Shown here one piece after another: positions 50,676-59,735 of a stretch of DNA of 64,000 nucleotides. Made by a program: the position numbers and the translations under genes. Each line of letters starts with the position of its first letter. Position 1 is the first letter of the stretch. This stretch comes from Flavobacterium sp. UBA7680. Its GTDB lineage: Bacteria; Bacteroidota; Bacteroidia; Flavobacteriales; Flavobacteriaceae. The notes below the pieces were generated by a model. It was not told the DNA's origin and did no database searches. It was given only the letters and a program-made list of their open reading frames with translations. Location: positions 299,184-363,183 of the forward strand of contig NZ_DLHA01000050.1 of assembly GCF_002482975.1 (NCBI RefSeq), written 5' to 3'.

Positions 50676-50707
50676 AAAAAGTCCGAAGCTAAAACTTCGG
50701 ACTTTTT
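50676..50707 (+). terminator. Strong terminator after the DedA gene
   Basis: AAAAAGTCCGAAG (50676-50688) pairs with CTTCGGACTTTTT (50695-50707), 13 bp, loop CTAAAA. Confidence 0.93.
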
Positions 50708-50773
50708 ATTTTCTGTTTATTCAGATATGATTCGATTTAAATAACATCAGTTGAATATTAATGCATTTTAAAT

Positions 50774-50867
50774 ATAGCCCGCGGTTTCAACCGTGGGACG
50801 CAATATATGTATTCGTATGTTATGATTTGTATTCCATTCGTTTCCCACGGTTGAAACCGTGGGCTAT
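50774..50867. repeat. REP-like paired palindromes (BIME-like)
   Basis: Two inverted 25-bp arms (50774-50798 and 50843-50867) match at 24 of 25 positions and flank a 44-base spacer. Each arm is itself a near-perfect hairpin: CCCACGGTT, TC, AACCGTGGG (the left copy has one G for A). This nested design is typical of REP elements mobilised by RAYT transposases. No RAYT gene is in the window. Confidence 0.8.
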
Positions 50868-50928
50868 GTTTATAGAATGAGATTATAAAAATGTTTTTTT
50901 GTATCCAATGAAAAGAGAAGTTCTACAA

Positions 50929-50965
50929 TTGGAATTTGGAATTTAAAAATTGGAATTTAAAATTT
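50929..50965. repeat. Dispersed TTCCAATTT-type intergenic repeat, copy 2
   Basis: TTGGAATTTGGAATTTA (50929-50945) and ATTGGAATTTAAAATT follow in this region, in reverse orientation to copy 1 (19988-20040). It is in the roughly 310-base intergenic stretch 50661-50971, which otherwise holds the terminator and the REP-like element. Confidence 0.6.
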
Positions 50966-50971
50966 TAAACC

Positions 50972-52207
50972 CTACCATTCATTAACCTTATTAGCATCCA
51001 TTTTTAAGAAGATGAACAATAAAATTGTGAATCCCCAAAGTCCCGAACCTCCATAAGAAAAGAAGGGCAGAGGAACCCCAATTGTTGGGAAAACACCAAT
51101 AACCATGGCAATGTTTACAAAGAAGTGTATGAATAAAATTCCGGCGACGCAATAACCATAGACTCGGCTGAATTTAGTCTTTTGTCTTTCTGCCAAATAA
51201 ATGACTCTCAGGAATAAACCTGTAAAAAGTAAAATCACAACCAGAGAACCTATAAATCCCCATTCTTCACCAACAGTTGTAAAAATATAATCGGTATGCT
51301 GCTCAGGAACGAATCCTCCTTTGGTTTGCGTACCTTCTAAAAAGCCTTTTCCAAACCATCCTCCAGATCCAATAGCGATTTCAGATTGATTCGTATTATA
51401 ACCAATACCTTTCATGTCAACGCTTTTTCCTAAAAGAATATTGAAACGGTCTCTATGGTGCTGTTTAAATACATTGTCAAATACATAATCAACAGAAAGA
51501 ACAAATCCAGAGATAAGAGCCAATAAAATAGCACTTAAAAGTAGATTTCTATCAACAGCTCTTCCCTTAAAATGTATAATAATAAGAACACCCAGTGCAA
51601 TTAAAATAACAACATAAGGCTCTAGAATAAGTGTTAATACAAATAATAGAATGGTAATAAAACCAGTCCAAACGTACCAAGACGGCAATCCCTCTCTAAA
51701 TAAAACAAGAATAAAAACACTATAAATTAACGCACTTCCCGGATCGGGCTGTGGTAAAATAAGCATTACAGGTAAAAATACAATTGCTAGCGCCTGCAGT
51801 TGCCTGTTTGTTTCTTTAAGGTTAATTTGTGTATCACTTAAATATTTGGCTAATGCCAATGATGTAGCCGCTTTTGCAAACTCTGACGGTTGAAGCGTGA
51901 AACTTCCTATAGCATACCAGCATCGTTGACCTGCAATTGTTTTTCCAAAAAGAAACAATCCGGCTAACGACAATAATGCCACACCAAAAATAATACTAGC
52001 GTATTTTTCGTAAAATTTTCCATCAACAAAAAGCACAACAAAAATTAGTGGAATTGTACATCCAATAAAGATTAATTGTTTTTGGTAGGTTCCATCGGTT
52101 GATAATAAAGAGGAGGAATAAATATTCAGCCACCCCAATGTTACCAATGCAATGTAGATAAAGACACTTATCCAGTCAATGTTATTTTTTACACTTTGAT
52201 TTCTCAT
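50972..52207 (-). CDS. rodA: Rod-shape-determining SEDS glycosyltransferase RodA
   Basis: A 411-residue SEDS-family membrane enzyme that polymerises lipid II during lateral wall growth together with PBP2. It has about ten hydrophobic segments. Family features include GRQCWYAIGSFTLQPSEFAK (here as GQRCWYAIGSFTLQPSEFAK), LILPQPDPGSALIYSVFILV, HTDYIFTTVGEEWGFIGSLV and the C-terminal FPTIGVPLPFFSYGGSGLWG. It starts at ATG 52207, 11 bases after the PBP2 gene, as the last gene of the mre cluster. Confidence 0.96.
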   Translation of the reverse strand: MRNQSVKNNIDWISVFIYIALVTLGWLNIYSSSLLSTDGTYQKQLIFIGCTIPLIFVVLFVDGKFYEKYASIIFGVALLSLAGLFLFGKTIAGQRCWYAIGSFTLQPSEFAKAATSLALAKYLSDTQINLKETNRQLQALAIVFLPVMLILPQPDPGSALIYSVFILVLFREGLPSWYVWTGFITILLFVLTLILEPYVVILIALGVLIIIHFKGRAVDRNLLLSAILLALISGFVLSVDYVFDNVFKQHHRDRFNILLGKSVDMKGIGYNTNQSEIAIGSGGWFGKGFLEGTQTKGGFVPEQHTDYIFTTVGEEWGFIGSLVVILLFTGLFLRVIYLAERQKTKFSRVYGYCVAGILFIHFFVNIAMVIGVFPTIGVPLPFFSYGGSGLWGFTILLFIFLKMDANKVNEW

Positions 52208-52218
52208 CTGAAATAATC

Positions 52219-54186
52219 TTAATTCTCTTTAGTGGTGTCTATCGTTGTTTTTTTAACTTCTGTTTTTGGAGCAGTTACAGTTTTAGGAACTACAATTTTT
52301 GCTTTTAAAACAGAATCTTTTGGTGTAGACTCAATTGCGCTTGCCTCGTTCATTCCACCTAATTTAGCATATTCAGCCGCTAAACTTTTATTTAAAACAC
52401 GAACTTCCAAATCAGTTCTTGTGATTTTCTTTCTTAAATATTTTTCGATCATTAAACTGGCAATCGGCCCAGCAACAGTTGCTCCAAAACCTCCATTTTC
52501 AATCATAACTGCAATTGCAATTTTTGGATTGTCTTTTGGTGCAAAAGCCACAAAAATAGAGTGATCTTTAAGTTTTTCTCTTTTGCCGTTTATTTTGGCA
52601 TAATTCTCAGCTGTTCCCGTTTTTCCGCAAATATCAATTCCGTTTACTCTAAGAGCATAAGCGGTACCTTTGTTATAAACGTCAAATAATCCGCTGATAA
52701 CCGGTGGAAAATATTTTTGATCAATAGTTGTGGTATGCTTTTCTGTAAATTTAGGATCAATTTTTTTGCCTTCAATCTTTTTAATGATATGAGGTGTATA
52801 ATAATATCCTTGATTCGCAACAGTTGCCATCATGTTTGCTAACTGAATAGGGGTCATTAAAACCTCTCCCTGTCCAATAGCGTTTGATACAATAGTTGAG
52901 CTTCTCCATCCTCCGTTAGGGTAGATTTTTTTGTATGTTTTTGATGTTGGAATATTACCTTTTTTACCCGTTGGTAAATCATAACCCATAAATTGACCTA
53001 AACCAAAACTTTTTACGTGACCGCTCCAAACATCAACTGCTTTACCCGGATCTGAATATTTGTTAATCGTTAACATATAAGCCTGTCCAAAGTAACTATT
53101 ACAGGAATTATAAATTCCGTTATGTAATTGATGAGGTCCAAAACCGTGACATTTCATAAAACGGCCACCCCCATAACTAAATCCGTGATGACACATAAAA
53201 GTAGTCTGCTCGTCGATAACACCTTCCTGCAGCGCCACTAAACCCGTTAAAATTTTAAATGGAGAACCAGGAGGATATTCAGCTAAAAGTCCGCGATCAT
53301 ATAAAGGTTTTGCGATAGAATCATGGTATAAAAGCGTATAGTTTTTAGATCTTTGTCTTCCAACCAAAATACCCGGATCATAAGAAGGAGCTGTAACTAA
53401 TGCTAATATTTCACCAGATTTTGGTTCAATAGCAACAATTCCACCTCGTTTATTAATCATTAACTCCTCGCCGTATTTTTGAAGTTCAGCATCAATACTT
53501 AAATTGATATCTTCTCCGGCAACGGCAATCGTATCGTATTTTCCTTCTTTGTAGGCACCAATTTCTCGGTTATATTTATCCTTTTGAATATATTTTACAC
53601 CTTTAATTCCGCGTAAAATATCTTCGTAACTTTCTTCAACACCTTGTTTTCCAATTAAATCACCACTGTTGTAATATGGATTTTTGGCAATAAGGTTTTC
53701 GTTTACTTGTGTGATAAACCCAAATATATTTGCACCATAATCTACTTCGTAATCACGTAGAGAACGCTTTTGAAAATAGAAACCTTCATACTTTCTGATT
53801 TTCTCCTGAAAAGCAGCAAATTCCGTTTTATTTAACTGAGATAAAAACACAGATGGAAGCCTAGGGCTGTAAACTCTTGCCTTTGCAATTCTTTTCTCGT
53901 AATCGTCTTGTGTAATGTTTAAAAGTGCACAGAATTCTGGGATATTAAGATTTTCTTTAATATCTCTTGGAATTACCATGATATCATACGAAGCCTGATT
54001 GGCAACTAATAACTTACCATTTCTGTCATAAATATAACCGCGCTCCGGATAGTCATAGACTTTCTTAATCGCATTATTTTCTGATTTCAATTTGAATGAA
54101 TCATCTACAATTTGCAGATAAAATATCCGAATCACTAGCAAAGATGCTGCAATAATAATTAAAGAGGGCAGCAGAACTTTTCTCAT
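52219..54186 (-). CDS. mrdA: Penicillin-binding protein 2, rod-shape transpeptidase
   Basis: A 655-residue class B PBP that cross-links peptidoglycan for elongation with RodA. An N-terminal anchor (VLLPSLIIIAASLLVIRIFY) is followed by the dimer-type pedestal with GYIYDRNGKLLVANQASYDI, then the transpeptidase domain: PPGSPFK (SxxK nucleophile), NSCNSYFGQ (SxN) and CGKTGTAEN (KTG). The tail beyond residue 610 is low-complexity and charged (lysine, threonine, valine rich). The start ATG at 54186 overlaps the stop of mreD by four bases. Confidence 0.96.
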   Translation of the reverse strand: MRKVLLPSLIIIAASLLVIRIFYLQIVDDSFKLKSENNAIKKVYDYPERGYIYDRNGKLLVANQASYDIMVIPRDIKENLNIPEFCALLNITQDDYEKRIAKARVYSPRLPSVFLSQLNKTEFAAFQEKIRKYEGFYFQKRSLRDYEVDYGANIFGFITQVNENLIAKNPYYNSGDLIGKQGVEESYEDILRGIKGVKYIQKDKYNREIGAYKEGKYDTIAVAGEDINLSIDAELQKYGEELMINKRGGIVAIEPKSGEILALVTAPSYDPGILVGRQRSKNYTLLYHDSIAKPLYDRGLLAEYPPGSPFKILTGLVALQEGVIDEQTTFMCHHGFSYGGGRFMKCHGFGPHQLHNGIYNSCNSYFGQAYMLTINKYSDPGKAVDVWSGHVKSFGLGQFMGYDLPTGKKGNIPTSKTYKKIYPNGGWRSSTIVSNAIGQGEVLMTPIQLANMMATVANQGYYYTPHIIKKIEGKKIDPKFTEKHTTTIDQKYFPPVISGLFDVYNKGTAYALRVNGIDICGKTGTAENYAKINGKREKLKDHSIFVAFAPKDNPKIAIAVMIENGGFGATVAGPIASLMIEKYLRKKITRTDLEVRVLNKSLAAEYAKLGGMNEASAIESTPKDSVLKAKIVVPKTVTAPKTEVKKTTIDTTKEN

Positions 54187-54689
54187 CGTTTATTGGGCTT
54201 AATAATGTAAATTATTATAATTGAAGTGATTATTGTAAAAATAGAACTAAATAACGTTCGCAGTAAAATGTCAAATATGAACTTAAACTCAAAAGCTTCT
54301 AATGTAAATAGTACAATATGATGTAATAAAACAGAAACTAATATAAATGAAAACCGTTCTGGTGTTAAAGATTCATTTAGTTTAATAGTTTGATATTCAT
54401 AGCTTAATCCGAACGAAAACTTAAAAATATACGGTCGATAGTAAGCAAGAATAACACAAGCAGTCGCATGAATTCCGCCAGAATTACAAAACATATCCAT
54501 TACTAATCCCAATAAAAAGCTGGAAATAATTAGTCCTGCTCTGTTGCTGTTTACAGGATATAAAATAATGTACAAGATATATGGAAAAGGACTTATGTAT
54601 CCTAGAAAATTCATGTTGTTAAAAATAACAACCTGAATTGCCAGCAACATAATAAATCGAAAAATATTTACTAACAAAGCGCTACTCAT
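54183..54689 (-). CDS. mreD: Rod-shape-determining protein MreD
   Basis: A 168-residue membrane protein with about five hydrophobic segments, the MreD partner of MreC and MreB in the elongasome. Similarity within the family is low, but size, topology and position between mreC (8-base overlap) and mrdA (4-base overlap) make the call secure. Recognisable segments are INMNFLGYISPFPYILYIIL-like at the N terminus (actually NNMNFLGYISPFPYIL) and GLIISSFLLGLVMDMFCNSGG. Confidence 0.9.
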   Translation of the reverse strand: MSSALLVNIFRFIMLLAIQVVIFNNMNFLGYISPFPYILYIILYPVNSNRAGLIISSFLLGLVMDMFCNSGGIHATACVILAYYRPYIFKFSFGLSYEYQTIKLNESLTPERFSFILVSVLLHHIVLFTLEAFEFKFIFDILLRTLFSSIFTIITSIIIIYIIKPNKR

Positions 54690-55512
54690 TTTTTTCCTTG
54701 CTTTTGTTTTCTAGATTAATAAGTTCTTCTCTGTCCTTGCTCTTGATAATGTATACGTGACCTAAGTTTGTCATATCGTTAAAAAGTTTAACTCTTATAA
54801 CATAAAAACTTGAATTGTCTTTTTTGTATATATTTTCTACAGTACCAATATTGATTCCTTCCGGGAAAATTACAGATTGTCCTCCGGTAACGATAGTATC
54901 TCCTTTTCTTACAGAGGCTAATCTAGGAACATCTTCAAGCTGTACAAATCCGGTACTTTTTCCATCCCAGGTTAAAGAACCAAAATGATTTGTCTTTTTT
55001 AGTTTAGCATTTATCTGTGATTTCATATTCAAAATGCTGACTACAGTTGAGTAATTTGTTGAAGTATTATCGATAACTCCAATAATTCCTAAGCTATTGA
55101 TAACACCCATATCTTGTTTAACTCCTTCTTTGCTTCCAGAGTTAAGTGTAATAAAGTTTTCGTGTGTGCTGTAAGAGTTGTGAATTACTTTTGAAACGAT
55201 AATATCTGCAGGTTTTACTCCTTTAATGCTATCTGGTAATGGTGCTTTTGTTGTGTCTTCTTTATTGAATAAAAGACTTTTTAACCTTGCGTTTTCAAGT
55301 ACAAGCTCGTCGTTTTCGGTTCTTAAATTCAAATATTCGTTTACATGATTGATTCTTTCATAAACACCTCCGCTCAAAAAATTTGCGGAACTGATTACTC
55401 TGCTTCTGTGGTACGAATGCGATTGAATTGTGAGAGTCAACGAAATACCTAAAAGCAGCAAAAACAGCAATCGATTACTGTTTCTTATAATGAAATTAAA
55501 AATTTGCTGCAT
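54682..55512 (-). CDS. mreC: Rod-shape-determining protein MreC
   Basis: A 276-residue periplasmic scaffold protein anchored by an N-terminal helix (NRLLFLLLLGISLTLTI). A coiled-coil segment (about residues 58-80: LRTENDELVLENARLKSLLF) precedes two beta domains, with GSKEGVKQDMGVINSLGIIG, VVSILNMKSQINAKLKK and GQSVIFPEGINIGTV. It links MreB inside to PBP2 and RodA outside. It lies 112 bases downstream of mreB, with no terminator seen between them. Confidence 0.95.
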   Translation of the reverse strand: MQQIFNFIIRNSNRLLFLLLLGISLTLTIQSHSYHRSRVISSANFLSGGVYERINHVNEYLNLRTENDELVLENARLKSLLFNKEDTTKAPLPDSIKGVKPADIIVSKVIHNSYSTHENFITLNSGSKEGVKQDMGVINSLGIIGVIDNTSTNYSTVVSILNMKSQINAKLKKTNHFGSLTWDGKSTGFVQLEDVPRLASVRKGDTIVTGGQSVIFPEGINIGTVENIYKKDNSSFYVIRVKLFNDMTNLGHVYIIKSKDREELINLENKSKEKNE

Positions 55513-55624
55513 TTCGTGTCTGGTTATTTTGTTTCAGGATATGCTTTAAGGTTTCAAATTTTACTAAGGTCAAATATTAGAAATTTGACCCTAATAAAAG
55601 TATATTGATTGTTATTTTTGAATC

Positions 55625-56653
55625 TTATTTGATTAAGATACTTTTAAATTTTGCGATGTTTTTAAGCGCCATTCCTGTACCGCGAACAACTGCTCTTAAT
55701 GGATCTTCAGCAATGTAAACAGGTAAATCTGTTTTTTGAGAAATACGTTTGTCAAGACCTCTTAACATAGATCCTCCACCAGCTAAATAAATACCAGTAT
55801 TGTAAATATCAGCAGCTAACTCAGGAGGAGTTTGAGATAATGTTTCCATTACTGCATCCTCAATACGCTGAATAGATTTATCTAATGCTTTTGCAATTTC
55901 ACGGTAAGAAACATCTACTTGTTTTGGTTTACCAGTAAGTAAATCTCTACCTTGAACTGACATATCTTCTGGCGGTCCGTCTAAATCTTCGATAGCCGCT
56001 CCAATTTGAATTTTAATTTTCTCAGCAGTACTTTCTCCTACGAAAAGGTTGTGCTGTGTACGCATGTAATAAACGATATCATTTGTGAAAACGTCACCTG
56101 CAATTTTTACAGATTTGTCGCAAACAATTCCGCCTAAAGCGATAACGGCAATTTCTGTTGTACCACCCCCAATATCAACAATCATGTTTCCTTTTGGCTG
56201 CATGATATCGATACCAATACCAATTGCGGCTGCCATAGGCTCGTGAATCAAATAAACTTCTTTTCCGTTTACTCTTTCACAAGATTCTTTTACCGCTCTC
56301 ATCTCTACCTCAGTAATACCAGAAGGAATACAAACTACCATGCGTAATGCAGGAGTAAACATTCTCTTTTTTAATGCAGGAATACTTTTAATGAACATGT
56401 TGATCATTTTTTCCGAAGCATCAAAATCGGCAATTACACCATCCTTTAAAGGCCTTATGGTCTTTATGTTTTCATGCGTTTTACCTTGCATCATGTTGGC
56501 TTCCTTACCAACAGCAATGATTTTGCCTGATATTCTATCACGTGCAACGATTGACGGACTATCAATAACAACTTTATCATTATGAATGATTAAAGTGTTT
56601 GCGGTACCAAGGTCTATCGCAATATCCTCGGTCATGAAATCAAAAAATCCCAT
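55625..56653 (-). CDS. mreB: Rod-shape-determining actin homologue MreB
   Basis: A 342-residue bacterial actin that organises lateral wall synthesis. It shows the nucleotide-binding DLGTANTLIIH, VCIPSGITEVEMRAVKES, LIHEPMAAAIGIGIDIMQPK, DIGGGTTEIAVIAL and LAGGGSMLRGLDKRI, with the normal length. It is the first gene of the mreB-mreC-mreD-mrdA-rodA cluster and lies 57 bases downstream of purH. Confidence 0.97.
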   Translation of the reverse strand: MGFFDFMTEDIAIDLGTANTLIIHNDKVVIDSPSIVARDRISGKIIAVGKEANMMQGKTHENIKTIRPLKDGVIADFDASEKMINMFIKSIPALKKRMFTPALRMVVCIPSGITEVEMRAVKESCERVNGKEVYLIHEPMAAAIGIGIDIMQPKGNMIVDIGGGTTEIAVIALGGIVCDKSVKIAGDVFTNDIVYYMRTQHNLFVGESTAEKIKIQIGAAIEDLDGPPEDMSVQGRDLLTGKPKQVDVSYREIAKALDKSIQRIEDAVMETLSQTPPELAADIYNTGIYLAGGGSMLRGLDKRISQKTDLPVYIAEDPLRAVVRGTGMALKNIAKFKSILIK

Positions 56654-56710
56654 AAGTTTTTTAGGGGTTTAAAATGTTATAAAATTATTTATCGAACAAA
56701 GTTAAACAAA

Positions 56711-58237
56711 TTAATGTTTAAAATGACGTGTTCCTGTAAATACCATTGCAAGATTATTTTCATTGCAATAATTTATGCTTAATTCATCTTTTATCGAACC
56801 TCCCGGCTGAATTACTGCGGTTATTCCTGCTTTTTTAGCTAATTCAACACAATCCGGAAAAGGGAAAAATGCATCACTCGCCATCGAAGCACCAGTTAAA
56901 TCAAATCCAAAAGCTTTTGCTTTGTCAACTGCTTGAACTAAAGCGTCAACTCTTGAAGTCTGACCTGTACCAGATGAAATTAATGTTCCGTTTTTTGCAA
57001 ACACAATCGTATTTGATTTTGTATTCTTGCAAATTTTTGAAGCAAAGATCAAATCTTCGATCTCCTGAGCAGTAGGTTCTGTAATTGTAACGGTTTTTAA
57101 ATGCTCTTTATTATCCGTAATATTATTTCTGTCCTGAATTAACAAACCATTAAGACATGTTCTAACTTGTCTTGAAGGTAATTCTACTTCATTTTGAACT
57201 AAAATAATTCTGTTTTTCTTTTCTTGTAAAACAGTAATTGCATCATCATCATAACTTGGAGCGATTACAACTTCGCAGAATAATTTATTGATTTCCTGTG
57301 CTGTAGCTAAATCAATTTTAGTATTTGCAATCAAAACACCTCCAAAAGCAGATGTAGGATCACAAGCCAAAGCTGCTAAATAAGCTTCGCTGATAGTTTT
57401 TCTTGAAGCTAAACCACAAGCATTGTTATGTTTTAAAATAGCAAATGTTGGTCCGTCAGTTTTAAACTCTGCAATTAAATTAACTGCAGCATCAACATCT
57501 AATAAGTTGTTGTAAGATAACTCTTTTCCGTGAACTTTTTTGAACATAGCATCAAAATCTCCAAAGAAAAATCCTTTTTGATGTGGGTTTTCACCATATC
57601 TTAAAACTTGCCCGTTATCAATACTTTCTTTGTAGATTGTTTCATCAGTATTGAAGTAGTTAAAAATAGCTCCATCATAGTGAGATGAAACGTGGAACGC
57701 TTTAGTGGCTAACAATCTTCTGTTTTCAAGAGTTGTAGCACCATTTTGCTCTGTAATCAAATCTAAAAGTAAGCTGTATTCGTTAACCGAAGCAACAATT
57801 ACAGTGTCTTTGAAGTTTTTTGCACCGGCACGGATTAAAGAAATTCCGCCAATGTCAATTTTTTCAATAATATCTTGTTCGCTTGCACCAGAAGCAACAG
57901 TTTTTTCAAAAGGATACAAATCAACAATTACTAAATCAATCTGAGGGATATCAAATTCTTTCATTTGCTGAACATCGCTTTCATTATCCTGACGATTTAA
58001 AATCCCGCCAAAAATTTTCGGATGTAAAGTTTTTACTCTTCCGCCAAGAATTTCTGGAAAAGAAGTAATGTCTTCAACAGGAACTACCGGAATTCCTAGG
58101 TTTTTAATGAAATCTTCTGTTCCTCCAGTTGAGTAAAGTGTTACGTTTTGTTCGTGTAATTTTCTAACGATTGGTTCTAATCCATCTTTCGAAAAAACAG
58201 ATATTAACGCTGATTGTATTTTTTTAGTTGTGCTCAT
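56711..58237 (-). CDS. purH: Bifunctional AICAR transformylase / IMP cyclohydrolase
   Basis: A 508-residue enzyme of the last two steps of purine synthesis. The N-terminal IMP cyclohydrolase (about 1-190) starts KIQSALISVFSKDGLEPIV and shows YSTGGTEDFI and GRVKTLHPKIFGGIL. The AICAR transformylase domain includes RYGENPHQKGFFFGDF, LKHNNACGLAS (transformylase His/Asn/Cys region), DPTSAFGGVLIANT and SDAFFPFPDCVELAKKAGI, ending TRHFKH. The frame extends to 58264 from a TTG, but ATG 58237 begins MSTTKKIQ and sits just after a TACTTTTG box, so it is chosen. Confidence 0.97.
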   Translation of the reverse strand: MSTTKKIQSALISVFSKDGLEPIVRKLHEQNVTLYSTGGTEDFIKNLGIPVVPVEDITSFPEILGGRVKTLHPKIFGGILNRQDNESDVQQMKEFDIPQIDLVIVDLYPFEKTVASGASEQDIIEKIDIGGISLIRAGAKNFKDTVIVASVNEYSLLLDLITEQNGATTLENRRLLATKAFHVSSHYDGAIFNYFNTDETIYKESIDNGQVLRYGENPHQKGFFFGDFDAMFKKVHGKELSYNNLLDVDAAVNLIAEFKTDGPTFAILKHNNACGLASRKTISEAYLAALACDPTSAFGGVLIANTKIDLATAQEINKLFCEVVIAPSYDDDAITVLQEKKNRIILVQNEVELPSRQVRTCLNGLLIQDRNNITDNKEHLKTVTITEPTAQEIEDLIFASKICKNTKSNTIVFAKNGTLISSGTGQTSRVDALVQAVDKAKAFGFDLTGASMASDAFFPFPDCVELAKKAGITAVIQPGGSIKDELSINYCNENNLAMVFTGTRHFKH

Positions 58238-58261
58238 TGTGTAGTTATGATTTTCAGACTG

Positions 58262-58269
58262 CAAAAGTA
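58262..58269 (-). promoter_or_regulatory. Candidate -7 box of purH
   Basis: Minus-strand TACTTTTG matches TANNTTTG exactly, 24 bases before the purH ATG. It is preceded by a T-rich -33-like tract (TTTT) at about 20 bases. Confidence 0.5.
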
Positions 58270-58355
58270 GTTTTTTTATATATTATTTTAAAAGAAATTA
58301 ATGTAACATTCTCTTAAAAAAATCTACTGATGAGTAAGTTAACTTTTATTAGGTT

Positions 58356-58386
58356 TTTGTTTTTAAATTATTGAATTTTACTTTAT
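58356..58386 (+). promoter_or_regulatory. Promoter of the MacB-type permease gene
   Basis: TTTG (58356-58359), a 19-base spacer, then TACTTTAT (58379-58386), 7 of 8 matches. It lies 16 bases before the ATG at 58403. Confidence 0.5.
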
Positions 58387-58402
58387 TGAAAAATACTACT
58401 AT

Positions 58403-59650
58403 ATGCTTCTTTATCTAAGATTATTAAAAGAAAGTCTCAGCTTTGCGATAAATGCGTTACGAAATAATAAACTACGTACTTTATTATCGTTGTTAGGTGT
58501 TACAATTGGTATATTTTCAATAATTGCCGTCCTGGCCGCAGTTGATTCTTTAGATAAAAAAATCTCTAAAGATTTGAGCAGCTTAGATAAAAATACGATT
58601 TATTTAATGAAATATTGTTTTGGACCATCTGAAATTCCACAATGGAAGAGAGAACAGTTTCCAAATGTAAAATATGATGAATACATAGGATTGAAAAATT
58701 CTATGAATAATACTGACCAAGTCGGTTATCAGCTTTTTGTAAATCATGAAACTTTAAAGTACGATTCAAAAACGGTTGCCGATGTAAACATCGTTCCATC
58801 TTCATTTGAAATGGTAAATATTGACGGATTAAGTTTTGATAAAGGAAGATTTTACAATGAATCTGAATCAAATTCGGGAACGGCGGTTATAGTTTTAGGA
58901 TATGAAATTGCTCAAGGTCTTTTTGGAAGTATGGATCCGCTTGGGAAAAATATTCGTCTTTACGGACAGCGTTTTACCGTTATTGGAGTAATTGCAAAAC
59001 AAGGAGCAGGATTTTTTGGAGACAGCAATGATACATCGGTTTATTTACCAGCTAATTTTTTACGCCGAATGTATGGCGACAGCGATTCTATGACTCCGGT
59101 TATTGTTTTAAAGCCGACAAAAGGCGTCGATATGGATGCTTACAAAGCAGAAGTTGCTCAAAAACTAAGAGCAATTCGCGGAATGAAAGCAGGAGAAATG
59201 GATAATTTCTTTATAAATGTACTTTCTGGTTTTACTGATTTTATTGACGGAATTTTAGGTCAGATGAATGTAGTAGGATGGATTATAAGCGGTTTTTCTC
59301 TTTTAGTTGGTGGTTTCGGAATTGCTAATATTATGTTCGTTTCGGTTAAGGAAAGAACGAATTTAATTGGAATTCAAAAATCATTAGGTGCAAAAAATCG
59401 TTTTATATTATTTCAGTTTTTATTTGAAGCCATAATTCTTTCTGTAATTGGCGGAATTATTGGTTTATTGATGGTTTGGGGAATTTCAATTATCTTAACA
59501 AAAGCACTCGATTTTGAGTTTGTTCTAAGCTTAGGAAATATACTTTTAGGAACCGGTTTAGCAGCATTGATTGGATTAATTTCGGGAATTCTTCCGGCAA
59601 TTTCTGCTGCAAATTTAGATCCTGTCGAAGCTATTCGTACAGGAATGTAG
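58403..59650 (+). CDS. MacB/FtsX-type ABC transporter permease
   Basis: A 415-residue inner-membrane permease. An N-terminal helix (LLSLLGVTIGIFSIIAVLAA) precedes a large periplasmic MacB core (about 50-270), and three C-terminal helices form the FtsX domain with ANIMFVSVKERTNLIGIQKS, LGAKNRFILFQFLFEAIILS and ANLDPVEAIRTGM at the end. The ATPase subunit is not adjacent, so it must be encoded elsewhere. Such transporters move lipoproteins, peptides or antibiotics out; the substrate cannot be told here. Confidence 0.92.
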   Translation: MLLYLRLLKESLSFAINALRNNKLRTLLSLLGVTIGIFSIIAVLAAVDSLDKKISKDLSSLDKNTIYLMKYCFGPSEIPQWKREQFPNVKYDEYIGLKNSMNNTDQVGYQLFVNHETLKYDSKTVADVNIVPSSFEMVNIDGLSFDKGRFYNESESNSGTAVIVLGYEIAQGLFGSMDPLGKNIRLYGQRFTVIGVIAKQGAGFFGDSNDTSVYLPANFLRRMYGDSDSMTPVIVLKPTKGVDMDAYKAEVAQKLRAIRGMKAGEMDNFFINVLSGFTDFIDGILGQMNVVGWIISGFSLLVGGFGIANIMFVSVKERTNLIGIQKSLGAKNRFILFQFLFEAIILSVIGGIIGLLMVWGISIILTKALDFEFVLSLGNILLGTGLAALIGLISGILPAISAANLDPVEAIRTGM

Positions 59651-59735
59651 AAGCTATTTTTATTTTATATGTAATTTTTGAAGACTAGAATTGGTTAGAT
59701 TTTTTTTGTAAGCAAACAATTTAAACACTAAACAA

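Noticed and set aside
50661..50971. CRISPR array or small RNA in the repeat-rich spacer
   Set aside because: Only two inverted palindromes and one dispersed repeat; no regularly spaced direct repeats and no cas genes.
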